A stretch of DNA of 64,000 nucleotides from Rhynchosporium graminicola (taxonomy: Eukaryota; Ascomycota; Leotiomycetes; Helotiales; Ploettnerulaceae). The position numbers and the translations under genes are program-made. Position 1 is the stretch's first letter. Each line of letters opens with the position of its first letter. The stretch lies in contig FJUW01000008.1 in assembly GCA_900074885.1 (NCBI GenBank), positions 445,561 to 509,560 of the forward strand, given 5' to 3'. The notes under the pieces are model-generated. The model ran no database searches. It saw only the letters and a program-made list of their open reading frames with translations, and was not told where the DNA came from. This document shows positions 1 to 12,299 of this stretch, in pieces.

Positions 1-1995
1 AGTAATAGCTATCGGAGCGTTAAGTACGCTAGTATAAGACCTTAGTACTGTTCTAGTTTACCTTAGTATATAAGCCGGGATCCGAAGCTATTGTCCCGGA
101 TACCTTATTATAAAGGGAGTAAGATACGTTAAGGGAAAGTAATATGAACTCGAGGTTCCGCAGGTTTTTAGACCCGGACTACGTAGCGAACTAGCTTACT
201 CTAGAAAAGAAAGATAGAATAAGAGTAATAACTATATTAACTTAGTCGGACTGCGATATAAACTCGAGGTTCCGCAGGGTTTTAGACCCGGAATACGTAA
301 TATACTAGCTAGCTTTAGAAAGAGAAGATAAGATAAGAGTAGTACTTACGTCTACTTAGCTATTAACTGTACCCTCCGGCTAGGTCCTTATCTTAGACCT
401 AATAGTATCTAGAGGTCCTTTCTAGGATAAAGAACTAAATAACTTATAGGATACTATAGTATAAGAGAATAAGATATATTAAATAGTACTCCGCTTATTA
501 CAAGATAGGGCCCGATCTTTTCTAAGCGAAATTAAGATTAAAATCTAAGTAAGCGACTATAGTATAGATATAAAGAACTGCTTATATTACTATAGAAAGT
601 TATGAGTACCGGGCGCCTTAGTTATACTAGAGTCCGACTATAAAGCGATAGACCCCGAGACTCTCGAAAATAATACTCTAAGGATAAGGCTTATCTAGTC
701 TATCTACGACTCGCCGGTCTATAGTTATCTAGGGCGGGACTCCACTATATCGATATTAGGACGCTCCTTCTACTAGTTACTATAGTCGAGGCATATAAGA
801 TAATTCTTAAGGAACTATAACTATTATAAGAGAAATAAAGTATAAAGGGAATATAAGCACGGACTCCTAAGACTACTGCCGGTTCCCGACTAATTCTTCT
901 AAGAGATATCTATAGACTTTATAACTAACTTACTAAACTCTTAAGGTAACTATTACCTTTAGGTAATTAAAAACCGGTTAAGTAAATAGGTAGTTATCGA
1001 AGCGATACCTAGTATGAAAGCAGAGGAATACGCCGAGAAATTCATAGAATACTAAGTAAGAAACCACGGGATACCGCGAGCGATTATAAGCGATAGAGGT
1101 ACTAACTAGATAAGTATATTCTGGAAGATTTTTTATCGCTTAATCGGCATATAATAAAGACTTAGCTCCGGATACTACTTATAAACTAATAGAGGACTAG
1201 AAAAGCTGAATTAAGATATCTAAGCTTATCTACGAAACTTTATTAACTAGAAGTAGTCCGACTGGAAAAAGTAGCTCCCTATAGCTTAGTTAGCGTTAAA
1301 TAGACGTTACTACGCGAGCCTCGGGATAAGCCTATTCTTTATTATATATAGGTATAAAGCGCTATTACTTATACTATTAGAGACGGAACCCGAGATTAAC
1401 TCCTAGCTACTATCGAGCGAATAAGTAGTAGTATTCGTAAAGAAGATAAAGAAGATTACTAACTTATACTAGTCGAATATAGCAGTATCCGCTTAGAAAC
1501 AGGAGGATAGCGCTAATAGGATAAGGACCCTAGCTCTAGTATACCGGAAGGGAGATAAGGTATAGTTAGACCTACGTAACTACCGGATAAATCAACTAAA
1601 AAAGAGTCTTAATACGAAGTACGCTAAATATATAGTAGACGAAGTATTATCGCCGGTAGCTATTCGTCTATCTAGGGTCCCTAGTAATATTTACTTAGTA
1701 TTCTATATAGATCTATTATAACTAGCGAGCTACGACCTATTACTTAGGTAAGAGACTGATAATAGTCAACCGGGGCTTATGCTATTCGAGACTCACGAAG
1801 AATAGTAAGTAGAGGAGATTCTTTACGCTAGAGATAAATCGAGGAGAAAAGGGAAAAGCAAGGAAGTACTAGTAAAGTAAGCGGGTTACTACGAACTTAT
1901 ATAGGAACCTGTTAAAGACCTATCGGATACTGTAGCTATAGACGAGTTCGAAAGCAAGTATAGAGATATTAAATACTACGATAGACTTAGATAAG
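1..1995 (+). pseudogene. Ty3/gypsy chromovirus pol, 3' part (integrase and chromodomain), RIP-decayed
   Basis: This is the 3' half of an LTR retrotransposon polyprotein; its 5' part lies off the window. Read on the plus strand with stops ignored, there is an integrase zinc-binding-like region near 690-860, the start of the catalytic core near 905-930 (SIDFIT), the motif HGIPRAIISDRGT at about 1065-1103 and, at 1809-1975, a chromodomain beginning VEEIL. Two in-frame stops within the chromodomain, TAA at 1878-1880 and TAG at 1902-1904, sit where the conserved Trp residues are expected, as RIP of TGG would produce. Chromodomains are known to bind methylated H3K9 and to guide integration into heterochromatin. 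No open frame survives, so it cannot act on its own. Family assignment is firm; element borders are not. Confidence 0.85.
147..350 (+). repeat. 114-bp tandem duplication inside the chromovirus remnant
   Basis: A block beginning AACTCGAGGTTCCGCAGG at 147 recurs at 261, giving a 114-bp period (38 codons). The second copy runs to about 350 and differs by scattered changes. It lies just ahead of the integrase zinc-binding region. Because 114 is a multiple of three, the duplication would have kept the frame open before the element decayed. Confidence 0.7.
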
Positions 1996-3580
1996 TATAA
2001 GAGAAAAAGAAGAATAAGAAGGGATCTGATTAGTTTCAGGCGAGTTATAAGCGTTAATAAGAGGAGTTCAGATTTCTTTTATATTATTTTATTAATTCTA
2101 AAAAGTAATATAACCTAACGAATTTCCTTAGGACTCCGCTCTAAAATAACTAGACTTATTTAGCGCGATAAGCACCTAGAACTAGGGCAGGAAGGACCCT
2201 ACTAGCGCTATAGCGATTAGCGACGGAAAATAAGCGGACTATAAGAAGCTTATATCTAACCCTACTAAGCGATAATATTAGTAACCGAATTAGTAACTTC
2301 GGTAGCAATAGGGCTAAAATAAGTAGTTAGCGATAAAAAATAAGCGAAGTCCGAAGATAAGTATAAGGAGAGAAGACTAGCGGCTTAGAGAGGCTTTAAG
2401 GCCTTCTATACCTTAAGTACCTTACCGAGATCGCAGTAAGCGTTAGCGCTAAATAAGCGATTAGCAATAGAAAAAGATCAGAGTCCGATAACTTATATAG
2501 TATCTCTATTAGCGGAGTAAGTCTAGATAGTATAAGTAATATACGCTATTTAAGGACTAAGCAGTTAGCGACGTTTTTCGGGCAGAGCCCGGGATAATAT
2601 ATAGGTTTTTATAGTTCTTACGCTTACGAGAACAGGTCGTATAAGCGCGAGAGTAAGTAGACTATATAAGTTAGCGGATATCGGGCGAAAATAGGCAGGA
2701 TCCGACTTATATTCTAGTCGATATAATCGACCCTAGAGAGAGTATAAGTAGCGTAATAGATAATAGAAGCTATCTGACTCCGATTAGTAGTAAGCAGGGT
2801 ATAGTGCTTTTAGAGTAGAGATAAGAGATAGCGAAAGGGAAAGAGTAATCGACGCTAAATAATCTTATTAATTTATAGTTTATAATAAGTAATTAAGAAG
2901 AAGGGAATTAGTCTATAGAGTAATAGAAGGAGGTATATATAGCTAAGGCGAGGGTATTTACCGATTTAATTAATAATAGGAGAGAGAGTAATAATAAAGA
3001 AGCGGGAAGACGTATTTAGCCTTACTATTATTATAGGCCGGAAATAAACAGAGGAGTTATATAAACAAATAACCGGAAGCCTTATACGACTTTACTAGTA
3101 TTATTAATTATTCCTTTATTATTAGTTCGCTATTATACTTAGTAGGTCTACTATTATTATTAACTTCTAAGCGAAGTCAGCACGAAGCGAGAAAAAGAAT
3201 CGCAGATATAATAAGCCCCGACCGCATATAATAAGGCGAGATATAGGTCTTTAGAGGCGAACCCCGATATAAAACAGGCGGAAGGAGGAGGGGAGTAATA
3301 TAAAGGGCGAGCCCTAGGATTAAGCACTAGCGATACTTATACTTACTAAGCCTAGCGGCACCCGCATGTTTTCCTTCGGAGCCAGGCTAGAACCTGACTC
3401 TCTCCTATATCGAACTTCTTGAATACTACACTTGACTATCTGCGTACGCGTTGCTCACCCGTGACATATCGTAGCTATCTTTCCTAGGTAGTCGAGACTC
3501 CGTAAGGGAGATATATCTAGCCGGCTAAACCCCGGCGCAAATACTCGACTAACACGTGACTATGGACTAACACTACTTTT
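1996..3580. other. Unassigned RIP-mutated repeat DNA
   Basis: No domain could be read in any frame. The sequence is RIP-like to about 3360, with recurring GCGATTAGC/GCGCTAAATAAGCG-type words that suggest decayed repeats. The first bases may hold the 3' untranslated end or LTR of the preceding chromovirus, and the last part may be the lost 5' portion of the LINE that follows. From about 3361 to 3575 CA and TG dinucleotides reappear, so that short island looks less mutated than its surroundings. Confidence 0.5.
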
Positions 3581-5560
3581 CGCTTTAGATATGCTAACGA
3601 TATCTACCTCTATAGGGTAGTATACTCCCTCTATAATAATATCGCTCTACTTACGATAGATATCTAGAGTATTATTAACTAGGGAGATTAGAATAAGATT
3701 TTCTTTACGCTAGAGAAGCTCGAAATAATATACCTTACGAGGGAGAGTAGTAATTTTAGCTCGGCCTATATCGTTAACCTAGACCTTACTATCGCATCTA
3801 TTATTATAGCCGAATATAGCAAGTAGCTTATACTCCGATAGCTAGGAGTCTAGTTCGATCGGAAGCTTGACTTTAAATAATACGTCTCCGAAAGAGCTAT
3901 AAAGGCAAGACGAGTAGTATTCTATATCCGAGGCCTCGCCCGGACGATTAATAGGCCCTTAGCTTTAGCACTCCGAAAAGCTACGACTATATATATATTA
4001 CTATTAATACTCTATAGAATAGAAGCCTGGTATAGCGGATGTATAAAACTAGCGAGGCTACTGCGCTAAGGCAGGCTAGATATAGTAAGGGCCGGCATTA
4101 GGAAATATATTAATATAATAGATTTAGTAATCGTAGTAGTAGCTAGAGGGTTACTACTTATATAGAGGACTATACTATTATCTATTATCTTCAGAGACTT
4201 AGGTCTGCTTTCTAGTAAGGCAGCCTTAGAGGAGATAAAGATAAGATAAGCGATACGACTATAGATAATTAATATAGAATATCTACTAGTACGCAGAATA
4301 TAACTACTAATAATCACTAGAAGGAGGGGCGCTAAGATAAGATAATACGTAAAGACGAAGGTTTAATACCTTAGAACGATTCTCCTGCAGATACTAAGAC
4401 TAGTACTACGACTATTATACTTCTTATTAAGCTACTAGGTAGACCCTATAGAAAGCTAACAGAAAGAGAAAGCTACTAAAGCGTTTAAGGAATAGTAAGC
4501 TAAGCTCTTATCGGAGGACGTCTCTATCTTCTCGGACGGCTCTAAATAATTACTAGAAAATAGCAAGTTCGTAGGCTATAGCTTCGCTATCTATCAGAAT
4601 AGTAAACTAATTATAACTAGAAACAGCTCGATTAATACTATCTCTTATATATTTAACGCGGAAAATATTAATATTAATAATAGCTTAAAGTAAGTCCTTA
4701 GAATACTATTATATATCTGATTATAGCGTATATATATATATTAATAGTATCTTAGTAATCTAGGGGATTAGAGGCGACCTCTCTCTATTATCGTAGTAGG
4801 CCTTTATTAAGATCTAAGAGGCGATATAGATATATGATATCCGAGTCAAGTAGTCGCTAAGCTGTATAGAAATTAAAAGTAACGAGGAGGCTAATAAGTA
4901 AGTAGACTTCGAAGTATATAGACTCTGCGATAGAGGTATAGCTAGATAACTTACGATTTCGAGTATTCGCTTATTAAAAAAGAAACTTATTAAGGAAGTA
5001 TAACTAAAGTAGTAAGCTACTAAATACTCTTATCTTTCGAAGTAGTACTAAAATAATACTTATCTTATAGAGTATAACCTCTCCTCGAACTCGACTTATC
5101 GCGATTAGACTTATATAGACTTATTACACTTCGAATAAGCTATAGTAACTTTGCTTAGTATTATACTAAGTTCAACTACTAAGACGCTAAACTCGCTTAC
5201 GCTTCTAGTACTAATAAGATGCTAATCTATATAGTTCTCTGCGACTAGATATAATAATAGTACTACTAATAGCTAAAGAAAACGAAACTAACTAGCTTAC
5301 TCTCTACGAAGAAGTAAGCCCTTGAATATCTACGCGACCTCTGCGATAATACTAAGGAATTCGCTAAATTCCTCTATATAATAGAGTTCTACTCTAGGTT
5401 CTGCACTTATTAATAAGAATAGACTAGCCTAAGACTATTCGGCCTTAGGTATACCTCTTATTACGGTAGGAGCAGGTATAGTACTTACCCCGCGTATAAG
5501 GTATTATATATATAGTACGTATATTACTAATACTATAGTACGACTTTGGGGATAGGGACG
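3580..5560 (+). pseudogene. Tad1-like non-LTR retrotransposon (LINE) ORF2 remnant: RT C-terminus and RNase H
   Basis: On the plus strand with stops ignored, the region at about 3700-4060 reads as the thumb/C-terminal part of a LINE reverse transcriptase: an EKLE-type motif, then a segment matching LGVWFDRKLDFK with Trp codons turned to TAG, then IRGLART and an EAWY(S/P)G-type motif. At about 4520-4990 an RNase H-like segment begins FSDGSK. This order (RT followed by RNase H on one ORF2) is usual for fungal Tad1-clade LINEs. The endonuclease and catalytic RT parts are not recognisable upstream. The element is dead through many RIP stops. Superfamily assignment is good; clade assignment is from motif resemblance only. 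Confidence 0.75.
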
Positions 5561-5989
5561 AGGGAGAAAGGGTTATATCTAGCTTTATAGAGCACGGTAC
5601 GATCCCGGGGGAACTTTCACTATCGAGGTTACGTTCATTTAGAGCTTATTTTAGACTTCAGTCCTATATTACTTTTCTTTTATTAAAACTATATAACTCT
5701 ATCGAGGTACGCGATCTCTGCTATTATACTATAGCTTCTTGTTAGGTCCTTCGACTATTTGGATATACTATATTATTAACTATATATAGGCAGCTGTTTT
5801 ACATAAAGGAAACTAGTATCTTATCGATAGGCTACTAGGCTATACGTACGTATGAAATACTATTAGGGCAGTTTAAACCCTCTGCTTAGCACGTCTCTTA
5901 TACCCTTCGGGAGGTTCTATAGACAGCTAGCTTCGCTGCCCCTCTTTTAACGTAAAACTACTATCATATCATCATATCATCATATCTCT
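5560..5989. other. RIP-affected sequence without recognisable gene
   Basis: This includes the presumed 3' end of the LINE and unassigned sequence. Near 5960-5985 there is a short run of ATCAT repeats. No coding potential was seen. Confidence 0.4.
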
Positions 5990-6336
5990 ATATCGTAGAT
6001 ATACGTATAATAATAGTAAGGCCAGGGTACTAGATTTCTTACGCACGCGTAATATCTATTGCTTAAAAGCAGATCCTCTTTTATTTAATTAAGAATATTA
6101 AGAATAAGTTAATTCTAATATTATAAGGCGAATATAAAGTATATAATATAAAAGCTCGTTTATATTATAAGGAGAATTAAGTAAGGGAGGAAAAGAAGTA
6201 ATAAGAGTCTTCTTCTGAAGAAAAGATAATATCGCGGCCGCTAGTAGCAGTAGTATTGAAATACGTATAATAATACGTTAAGTACTAGCGTAGACGCCTC
6301 AGGCGTCGAATTTACTAACGGGTGCAACCCGTCACA
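5990..6336 (+). repeat. Hairpin-ended interspersed repeat, copy A
   Basis: About 350 bp matching 24480-24816. It contains one unit of the sequence that is tandemly tripled at 24210-24540, then a TTAATTCTAATAT...AAGTATATAATAT core, and ends in two successive perfect-stem hairpins: GACGCC-TCA-GGCGTC at 6293-6307 and ACGGG-TGCAA-CCCGT at 6318-6332, followed by CA. No coding sequence. It is related at its 3' end to the repeats at 7066-7379, 7408-7597 and 8620-8941. It could be a solo LTR or a non-autonomous transposon; the class is unresolved. Confidence 0.7.
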
Positions 6337-6369
6337 CTAGATAACGAAGTGCTAGAGATCTAAAGGGAG

Positions 6370-7065
6370 CTTTACCCTGAATTACAAGACTGAAAATACG
6401 TCTATTTATAGCTTCTACGCTCTCTTTATAGTTTAAAGTAAATACCTAGAAAGTAGTAGCTAATAATGAAAGAATAGATAAAGAAGCTAGAATTAATCTC
6501 CTTTAATACTAATCTATCGCTCTTTTATATTAGAATAGAGCTTATATTCTAATATATATTAATAATATACTAATAATTATATATATAGCAGATATAATAT
6601 ACTTGAAATTAAAGCTTCTGAAAGTATAGAAAGATAAAGATTTAAGCTCTGTAGATACGTTTATTTAAGCTATAAATTAATCAGAATCGATAGATATATA
6701 TCTTACGAATATATTAAACTTAATATATTGAGAAGCTACTACAGAAGTTTAATATGAAGATAGCAAATAATAACGCGCTACCTGTAAAGGCAGATATAAT
6801 ACTATAGAGTATAGAAGACGTATTATTAAACGAGTCATAGAAGTCGCTATATTAATAGATTATAAGTTCCTTAATCTATCGATCGAATCTTACTTACTCT
6901 AATATTAGCTATATCGTTAGTTAATTAGTATAATATATATTAAATATAATAGATATCTATCTATATAATAAGAAATATATTCTACGATATCTATCTCATA
7001 TATAGTCTTATAATATTATATATAATATATAAAATAGCTTAGAAAGCTATAATAGAGAGCTATTA
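6370..7065 (+). pseudogene. Ty1/copia pol fragment (RT C-terminal part), RIP-decayed
   Basis: The plus-strand translation with stops ignored resembles the end of a copia reverse transcriptase: a QNR...YIEKLLQKFNM segment near 6690-6760 followed by a Y..IISSLIY...YSNISYIVS..V.YI...ILRYL segment near 6840-7000. These are the typical connection motifs between RT and RNase H in copia elements. The fragment lacks gag, integrase and RNase H and stops exactly where an inverted-repeat element begins at 7066, so it was probably truncated by that insertion. It differs from the copia element at 17880. Confidence 0.65.
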
Positions 7066-7379
7066 TAACAGGTTGCATCCAGGATAGTACTTAACACTAA
7101 GTATCTCGCTAACTATTACTACTAAGGTATTAGTAGTAGTAGCCCTGTATCTTCTTTTCTATTAAGAAATAATTCTCTTTCGCTCTTTAGCTAATTCTTT
7201 CTATTAATCAAAGGTATTATTTATATTATACGTATTCTTTATACTCGCTCTATAATATTAGAATTAGCTCAAAATATAGCAGAATAAAAGGATCAAAATC
7301 GAGAGTCTCGCAACTGAGTAAGGAATTTTTTTTCAAATAGATTCGTAATATACTTAATAAGCTAAGTTAGCTACTTAAT
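7066..7379 (-). repeat. Terminal arm of inverted-repeat element (minus orientation)
   Basis: This 314-bp segment is the reverse complement of 8620-8941 over nearly its whole length, with RIP-type differences. Its outer end reads TAACAGGTTGCATCC, matching TGACGGGTTGCACC on the opposite arm. Its inner 200 bp also pairs with 7408-7597. It abuts the truncated copia fragment directly. Confidence 0.7.
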
Positions 7380-7407
7380 ATAAAGCCCAGGTACTACTAA
7401 TTATATA

Positions 7408-7597
7408 TCACGGGGCGAGTATAAAGTATACGTATAATATAAATAGTATCTTTAATTAATAAGAAGAATTAGCTGAAAAGCAGAAGAGAATTCTTCTTTA
7501 ATAGAAAAGGAGAATATATAGTACTACTACTACTAGTGCCTTAGTAGTATTAGTTACCGATATACTTAGCGTCGAGCATTATCCTAGGTATAACTCA
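7408..7597 (+). repeat. Partial second arm of the same repeat family
   Basis: A direct copy of about 8750-8941 and an inverted copy of about 7066-7268. It ends CCTAGGTATAACTCA at 7597, immediately before the gag-like body. With 7066-7379 it forms a fold-back pair separated by only about 30-140 bp, so 7066-7597 could be a complete small fold-back element of about 530 bp. Confidence 0.65.
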
Positions 7598-8575
7598 TTA
7601 TATTACTCCTCCTTTTAAACTAATCCTCCTCTAAAAATTATTCTATAGCTATTATCTCGAAGCAAAAGCTTACTCGGCCTTATTATATTCGATATCCTTA
7701 TAGTACTTACGCGAACTATTATCTTTCTCTTTATATTATCCTGCTCCGCAGAAGACTTAGAGGATACTAATAATAATCGATTATATAAGGCATAGTAATA
7801 GTATTAGCTTATCTAATACTTACTAGAGCTATATCTTACGTATTTTCCTTTATCTCTCTATATCTAACGTTTCTTATAGGAGGCTAGTACTACTTTCGTA
7901 GCTATTATATAACCGGTTTCTTAGTCTATTATATTATCCTTTTCATAAGTAGTCCTACTGCCCGAACTATTACTATTACTATTACTATTCGTATATACTA
8001 GGCCGAATTAATTTCCTAAAGATAGAAGTAACTATAAGAAATATTTATAATTTATTATTAGAACTATCTGCTTATCGACCTATTATCTAGTATATTTATT
8101 TAAACTACTTACTAAGGTAATTATCTTCGTATTATCTAGCTAAGAGTCTGCTCTGGCTTAGAAGAGCGCTCGTTCGAATTATAATAAGTATATTACTATT
8201 ACTATTATTCCTTATTAGAACTTAATTAACTTTTATCTTACTTTCTTAATCTTATTCGGATTATTATAGATCTTACTAAAGTAATAGACTAGCTTAAGAG
8301 GGTCCTAGTTCCTATTTATTTTTATTTTTTATATATAGAGAAGTACTAACTCTTAAACTTTCGAAGAGAGAGAAATATAAATAAAAAAAGTCTAAGCCTC
8401 TCTATTACTAATCGTACTCTTATCGATCCTAAGCTTTAATTCTATTGCTATTAACTATATATCTTACTCTTTCGATCGACTAGAGAACTTATTAGAAGGA
8501 GCGAGAACTTAATATATCTTTCTTATTATTACTACTAGTATTATTACTTCTAATTATATTTAGAGATCCTATACT
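7598..8575 (-). pseudogene. Retrotransposon gag-like element, copy 1 (uninterrupted)
   Basis: On the minus strand, with stops ignored, about 8290-8000 reads as a gypsy-type Gag core: YFSKIYNNPNKIKKVR, then FERALF, ADS.LDNTKIITLVSSLNKYTR and a YKYFL..LL..LGN segment. The spacing of aromatic and charged residues is like retrotrans_gag domains. Many stops replace Gln/Trp. No protease or polymerase is attached, so this is either a gag-only element or a fragment. A second copy lies in the opposite orientation at 8942-9084, 16845-17010 and 17562-17879, and there it is interrupted by two other elements. Gag identity is by motif resemblance and moderately sure; the two-copy relationship is seen directly. 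Confidence 0.6.
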
Positions 8576-8619
8576 TACTTTTAGAGAACCTCTATAATCG
8601 ATAGTAGCTTGGCTTCGCG

Positions 8620-8941
8620 TTAAATAGCTAACTTAGCTTATTAAGTATATTATAAATCTATTTAAAAAAATTAATTAGTTATAAGACTCTCGATATTAAT
8701 CCTTTACTTTACTTTACTTTACCTTATTTTTATAAGCTAATTCTAATATTATAAGGCGAGTATAAAGTATACGTATAATATAAATAGTATCTTTAATTAA
8801 TAGAAAGAACTAGCTAAAGAGCAGAGGAGAATTCTTCCTTAATAGAAAAGGAGAAGATACGATACTACTACTACTAGTGCTTTAGCAGTTTTAGTCAGCG
8901 AGATACTTAGCGTCGAGTATCATCCTAGGTGCAACCCGTCA
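8620..8941 (+). repeat. Terminal arm of inverted-repeat element (plus orientation)
   Basis: The 322-bp reverse complement of 7066-7379. It ends CATCCTAGGTGCAACCCGTCA at 8941, directly before copy 2 of the gag-like element. Shared words with copies at 6110 and 24594 include TTCTAATAT and AAGTATA. Confidence 0.7.
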
Positions 8942-9084
8942 TATTATATAACTAGAAGTAATAATATTAGTAATAGTAATAGAAGAGATATATCGAATCC
9001 TTTCTATTCTTAATAAGTACTCTGATCGATCGAAGGAGTAAGATATATAATTAGTAGCGATAAAATCGAATAGAATTAGAATAA
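8942..9084 (+). pseudogene. Gag-like element copy 2, left piece
   Basis: The reverse-complement match to about 8430-8570 of copy 1, including the shared words AGAAGTAATAAT and CGATCGAAGGAGTAAGATATATA. It is cut at 9084 by the left LTR of the chromovirus and resumes at 16845. Confidence 0.75.
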
Positions 9085-9345
9085 TAATATAATAATAGCT
9101 TATCTGAAGGTTATATAAAGAGAAGGATAAGTACTAGGGCCTAAGTTTATAAGTATCTTAGTATAATTAGTAGCTAACTTGATATAATATTAGACTAGTA
9201 TTAGTATATATATATAAGATACTTTATACTTTTTCTCTCTTCTTCTTTCTTTCTTATATTCTTATTTCTTTAGTAGCTAACTATTTAAGATTGCTCTTAG
9301 CTTCCTTATTTATTTTATTCTTACTTATATATTATCTTAAGTCTT
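9085..9345 (+). repeat. Left LTR of chromovirus
   Basis: 261 bp beginning TAATATAATAATAGCTTA and ending CTTAAGTCTT, the same length as the right LTR. It is more TA-rich than the right copy: several C/G in the right LTR are T/A here, as expected when RIP hits the two LTRs unequally. Confidence 0.88.
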
Positions 9346-12200
9346 CTTATATTATTATATTAAATAAGAAGATTAAGATAGCTAAAGATAGTTTAATATA
9401 ATATCTTACTTATTAAATTAGTTATTTAATAACTACTTATATATAGCTAGGATTCTAGAGGTCTCTTAGATAGCTATAAATTAAGGTTTAATTTAGCTTA
9501 TTATAAATAATATAATAGAGAAAGTCTTTACTAATACTCTTTTAATAACTCTTTTAGTATAAAGGAATTATAGATAGATTTCAAAGAAAGTATAATAATA
9601 CTCTAGAACTTTAACTTCTATATTACTACTAAAATAGCTCTAATATACTCTTTCTTAAGCTATTATTATAGCTCTAAACTAATAACTTAGAGAACTCTCT
9701 AGTTCCAAAAGAACTTAACTCGATCTCTTCTGCTTTACTTCTGAACTTAATTTATTATACTCTTTCTTATTATAAATATCTCTTATATTAAAGAATATTA
9801 ATATTTTATTAAGGAAGTATTAACTAAGAGAGAAAGGAAAATAAAAGCGAAACTTACTAAGAGTATAATTAATAAGTACTCTTATTACGCTTATAAATAA
9901 CTCGAATCTGCTTTACTCTATCTTATAATAATTAATAAAATAAGAGATAAAGAATAACTTTTTAGAAGATACTATAGATAAATTAATCTCTATATAAGAT
10001 AAGTTCCTCTTAGATATTCCTTACTTCTTTTCGACTCTTCTAGTAGAAGTAGTATTATAATCTCTATATACTCCGAAGAACTAAAATATTACTCTTAAGT
10101 TTAATAACTTAGAAAACTCTATTCTAATATATATTACTAAGAGAGAGAATACTACTTCTAATAAACTATCGCTTTCTTCTAGCGCTAAATCAATAGAGTT
10201 ATACTCTTAGAAGTCTTATCTTATTAAAAAGATTCTGCTTCTAGATAATAGATTAGACTTTACTTTCCTTTAATAGAGAGTATTAATATAAGATTAACTA
10301 GCTATATATACTAGTTATTATCTTATAGACCTCTCTTAGCGTATTCTTATATAAGAACTAGTTACTAAACTAGCTAAAGAGTATCTTACTCTTTAGTATT
10401 TTATTAATAAGTTTAAGATTAGTAATAAAATAATCTTCTTATTAGAAGAGAACTTTCTTATTAGTTTAGACGAAGATAATTATTATAATACTTTCTATTA
10501 TTTAGAAATATAATAACTAAGCTATACTTATAAGACTTCTATTAAGTTCTATAATCGGTTTTAAAGCGCTATTATCTAAGGGGAAGTTAAAAAGAAAAAG
10601 TAGTTCTTCTATATATAAGATAAGATTATATTATTCTTATATACTTTAACTCTTACTATTAAACTAATATAAAATAAGAATTATATTTCTATAATTAGAT
10701 TATTACTTTCCTTTAATACTAAATATTATTATAACTTAGAGTATATTTATCTAGAGAAAGCTACTACTTAAGTATAATACTATAAGCTTACTATTACTAC
10801 TATTTCTTCTTTCAGCTTTACTTCTTACTAGTCTCTAAGCTTAAGCCCTCGATAAACTACTCTATATTATATATATATATATATATATCTTTATCTTAAT
10901 ATAAACTAGTACTCTTTTTATATTATACTTACTAAAACGCCTTATTATCTTAACTAGAGACTCTCCTAAGTATTATAATCATAGATAACTTAGCTATATT
11001 AAACTATATTACTTAAATTCGCTTAAAGTATAATTAATTAATAAATTTCTAGAAGAGAAAAGAGTAACTAAGAAGATAATAGAAGATATACTTTCTATAT
11101 CTAAATTAATATCAGAGGGAAATAATAAGGCTTAGGTAAAAACTATTTCTTAAGTCTATATAAGTATAACTTCTCTAATCTCAACTTTAACTTCTTAATA
11201 AGAGATAAGTACTTTATATATTTAATAATAATTAATATAAATAGATTAAGAGTCTTTATAAATAGCTTAATCGATACTAAAGCGAATAGATATCTATTTA
11301 TTAATTATACTCTGATTAGATAACTAATAGAAGCTCTTAGTATTAAAATCGAGCTACTATTCTATTCTATTCTAATATATAGTTTCTAATAGTCTATTAA
11401 AACTTATATTACTTATTTTATATATATATATTTTTTTTAATAATAAGCGTATTTATAAGTACTCTTTTATTCTTCTCGATTTAGACTAAGAAGATATAAT
11501 TATTAGTATTAAATAGATTTAACGCTCTTAAGTTAAACTTAATATATTTTATTATAAGCTACTATAGCCGGAATACTACTTAACTACTCTTTAATATAAT
11601 AAGAAGATAATTATAACTCTATTACTTCGTAAACCTAATATTAACTAATCTTATTAAATTAATACTAATACTTAGGATTCCGCTATAAATTAGCTAGACT
11701 ATACTAATTATACTAAATAATAGTAATATAGTATATTAATATCTTATCCTTATGAGTTAACTTATTTCCGCTTATTACTAAATAATCCGAACTCTTTTCT
11801 ACTTCGAAATTATTAAGTAAGATACCTGCGCTAAAACCTTACTATAAGTACTTCTCTTAATCTCTAAGCATCTAGAAACTAGTTCTAATTTACTAGATTA
11901 GTATTATAGCTTTTTACTTTAAAATAAAATACGAAAGTATTAAGTTATTCTTTACTAATATCTATAAGATAAACTATATCTTATAAGATTATCTAGATAA
12001 TAATTCCCCTAAGGATCCTGATACTAAACAACTTATAGCCGAAAAGTTATTAGAATAATATTATACTCTTAAGGAAGCTTTTTCTAAGTAAGACTCTAAT
12101 ATTCTTTATTATATTATTTATATAATTATAAAATTATCTTAGAATAATTAATATCTAATATATATTCGCTCTTATATTAGTAGTCTATAGAGGAACTATA
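9346..12200 (+). pseudogene. Chromovirus gag and protease region, decayed
   Basis: This lies between the left LTR and the recognisable RT. No continuous frame remains. Near 10970-11000 a YYNHR.LSYI reading is compatible with a RIP-damaged CCHC zinc knuckle (Cys and Gln codons lost), which would mark the C-terminal end of Gag. The assignment of the rest is by position in the element only. Confidence 0.45.
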
Positions 12201-12299
12201 AGTAACTAAGAAATTTCTTATAGAGAACTTAGATAAAAGATTTATTAAATATAGCTAAAGTCTTTTTATATCTCTTATCTTATGTATTAAGAAAGCTAA

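Noticed and set aside
4066..4317. 83-codon minus-strand frame
   Set aside because: It lies opposite the LINE RT remnant; its Ile/Ser/Tyr richness reflects TA-rich RIP sequence.
6333..6340. CACTAG after the terminal hairpin as a Helitron 3' end
   Set aside because: The other copies read CATAGG or CATATT at this point, so the CTRR end is not conserved.
9085..9345. Target-site duplication around the chromovirus
   Set aside because: The flanking five bases on the two sides do not match, and RIP may have erased it; not claimed.
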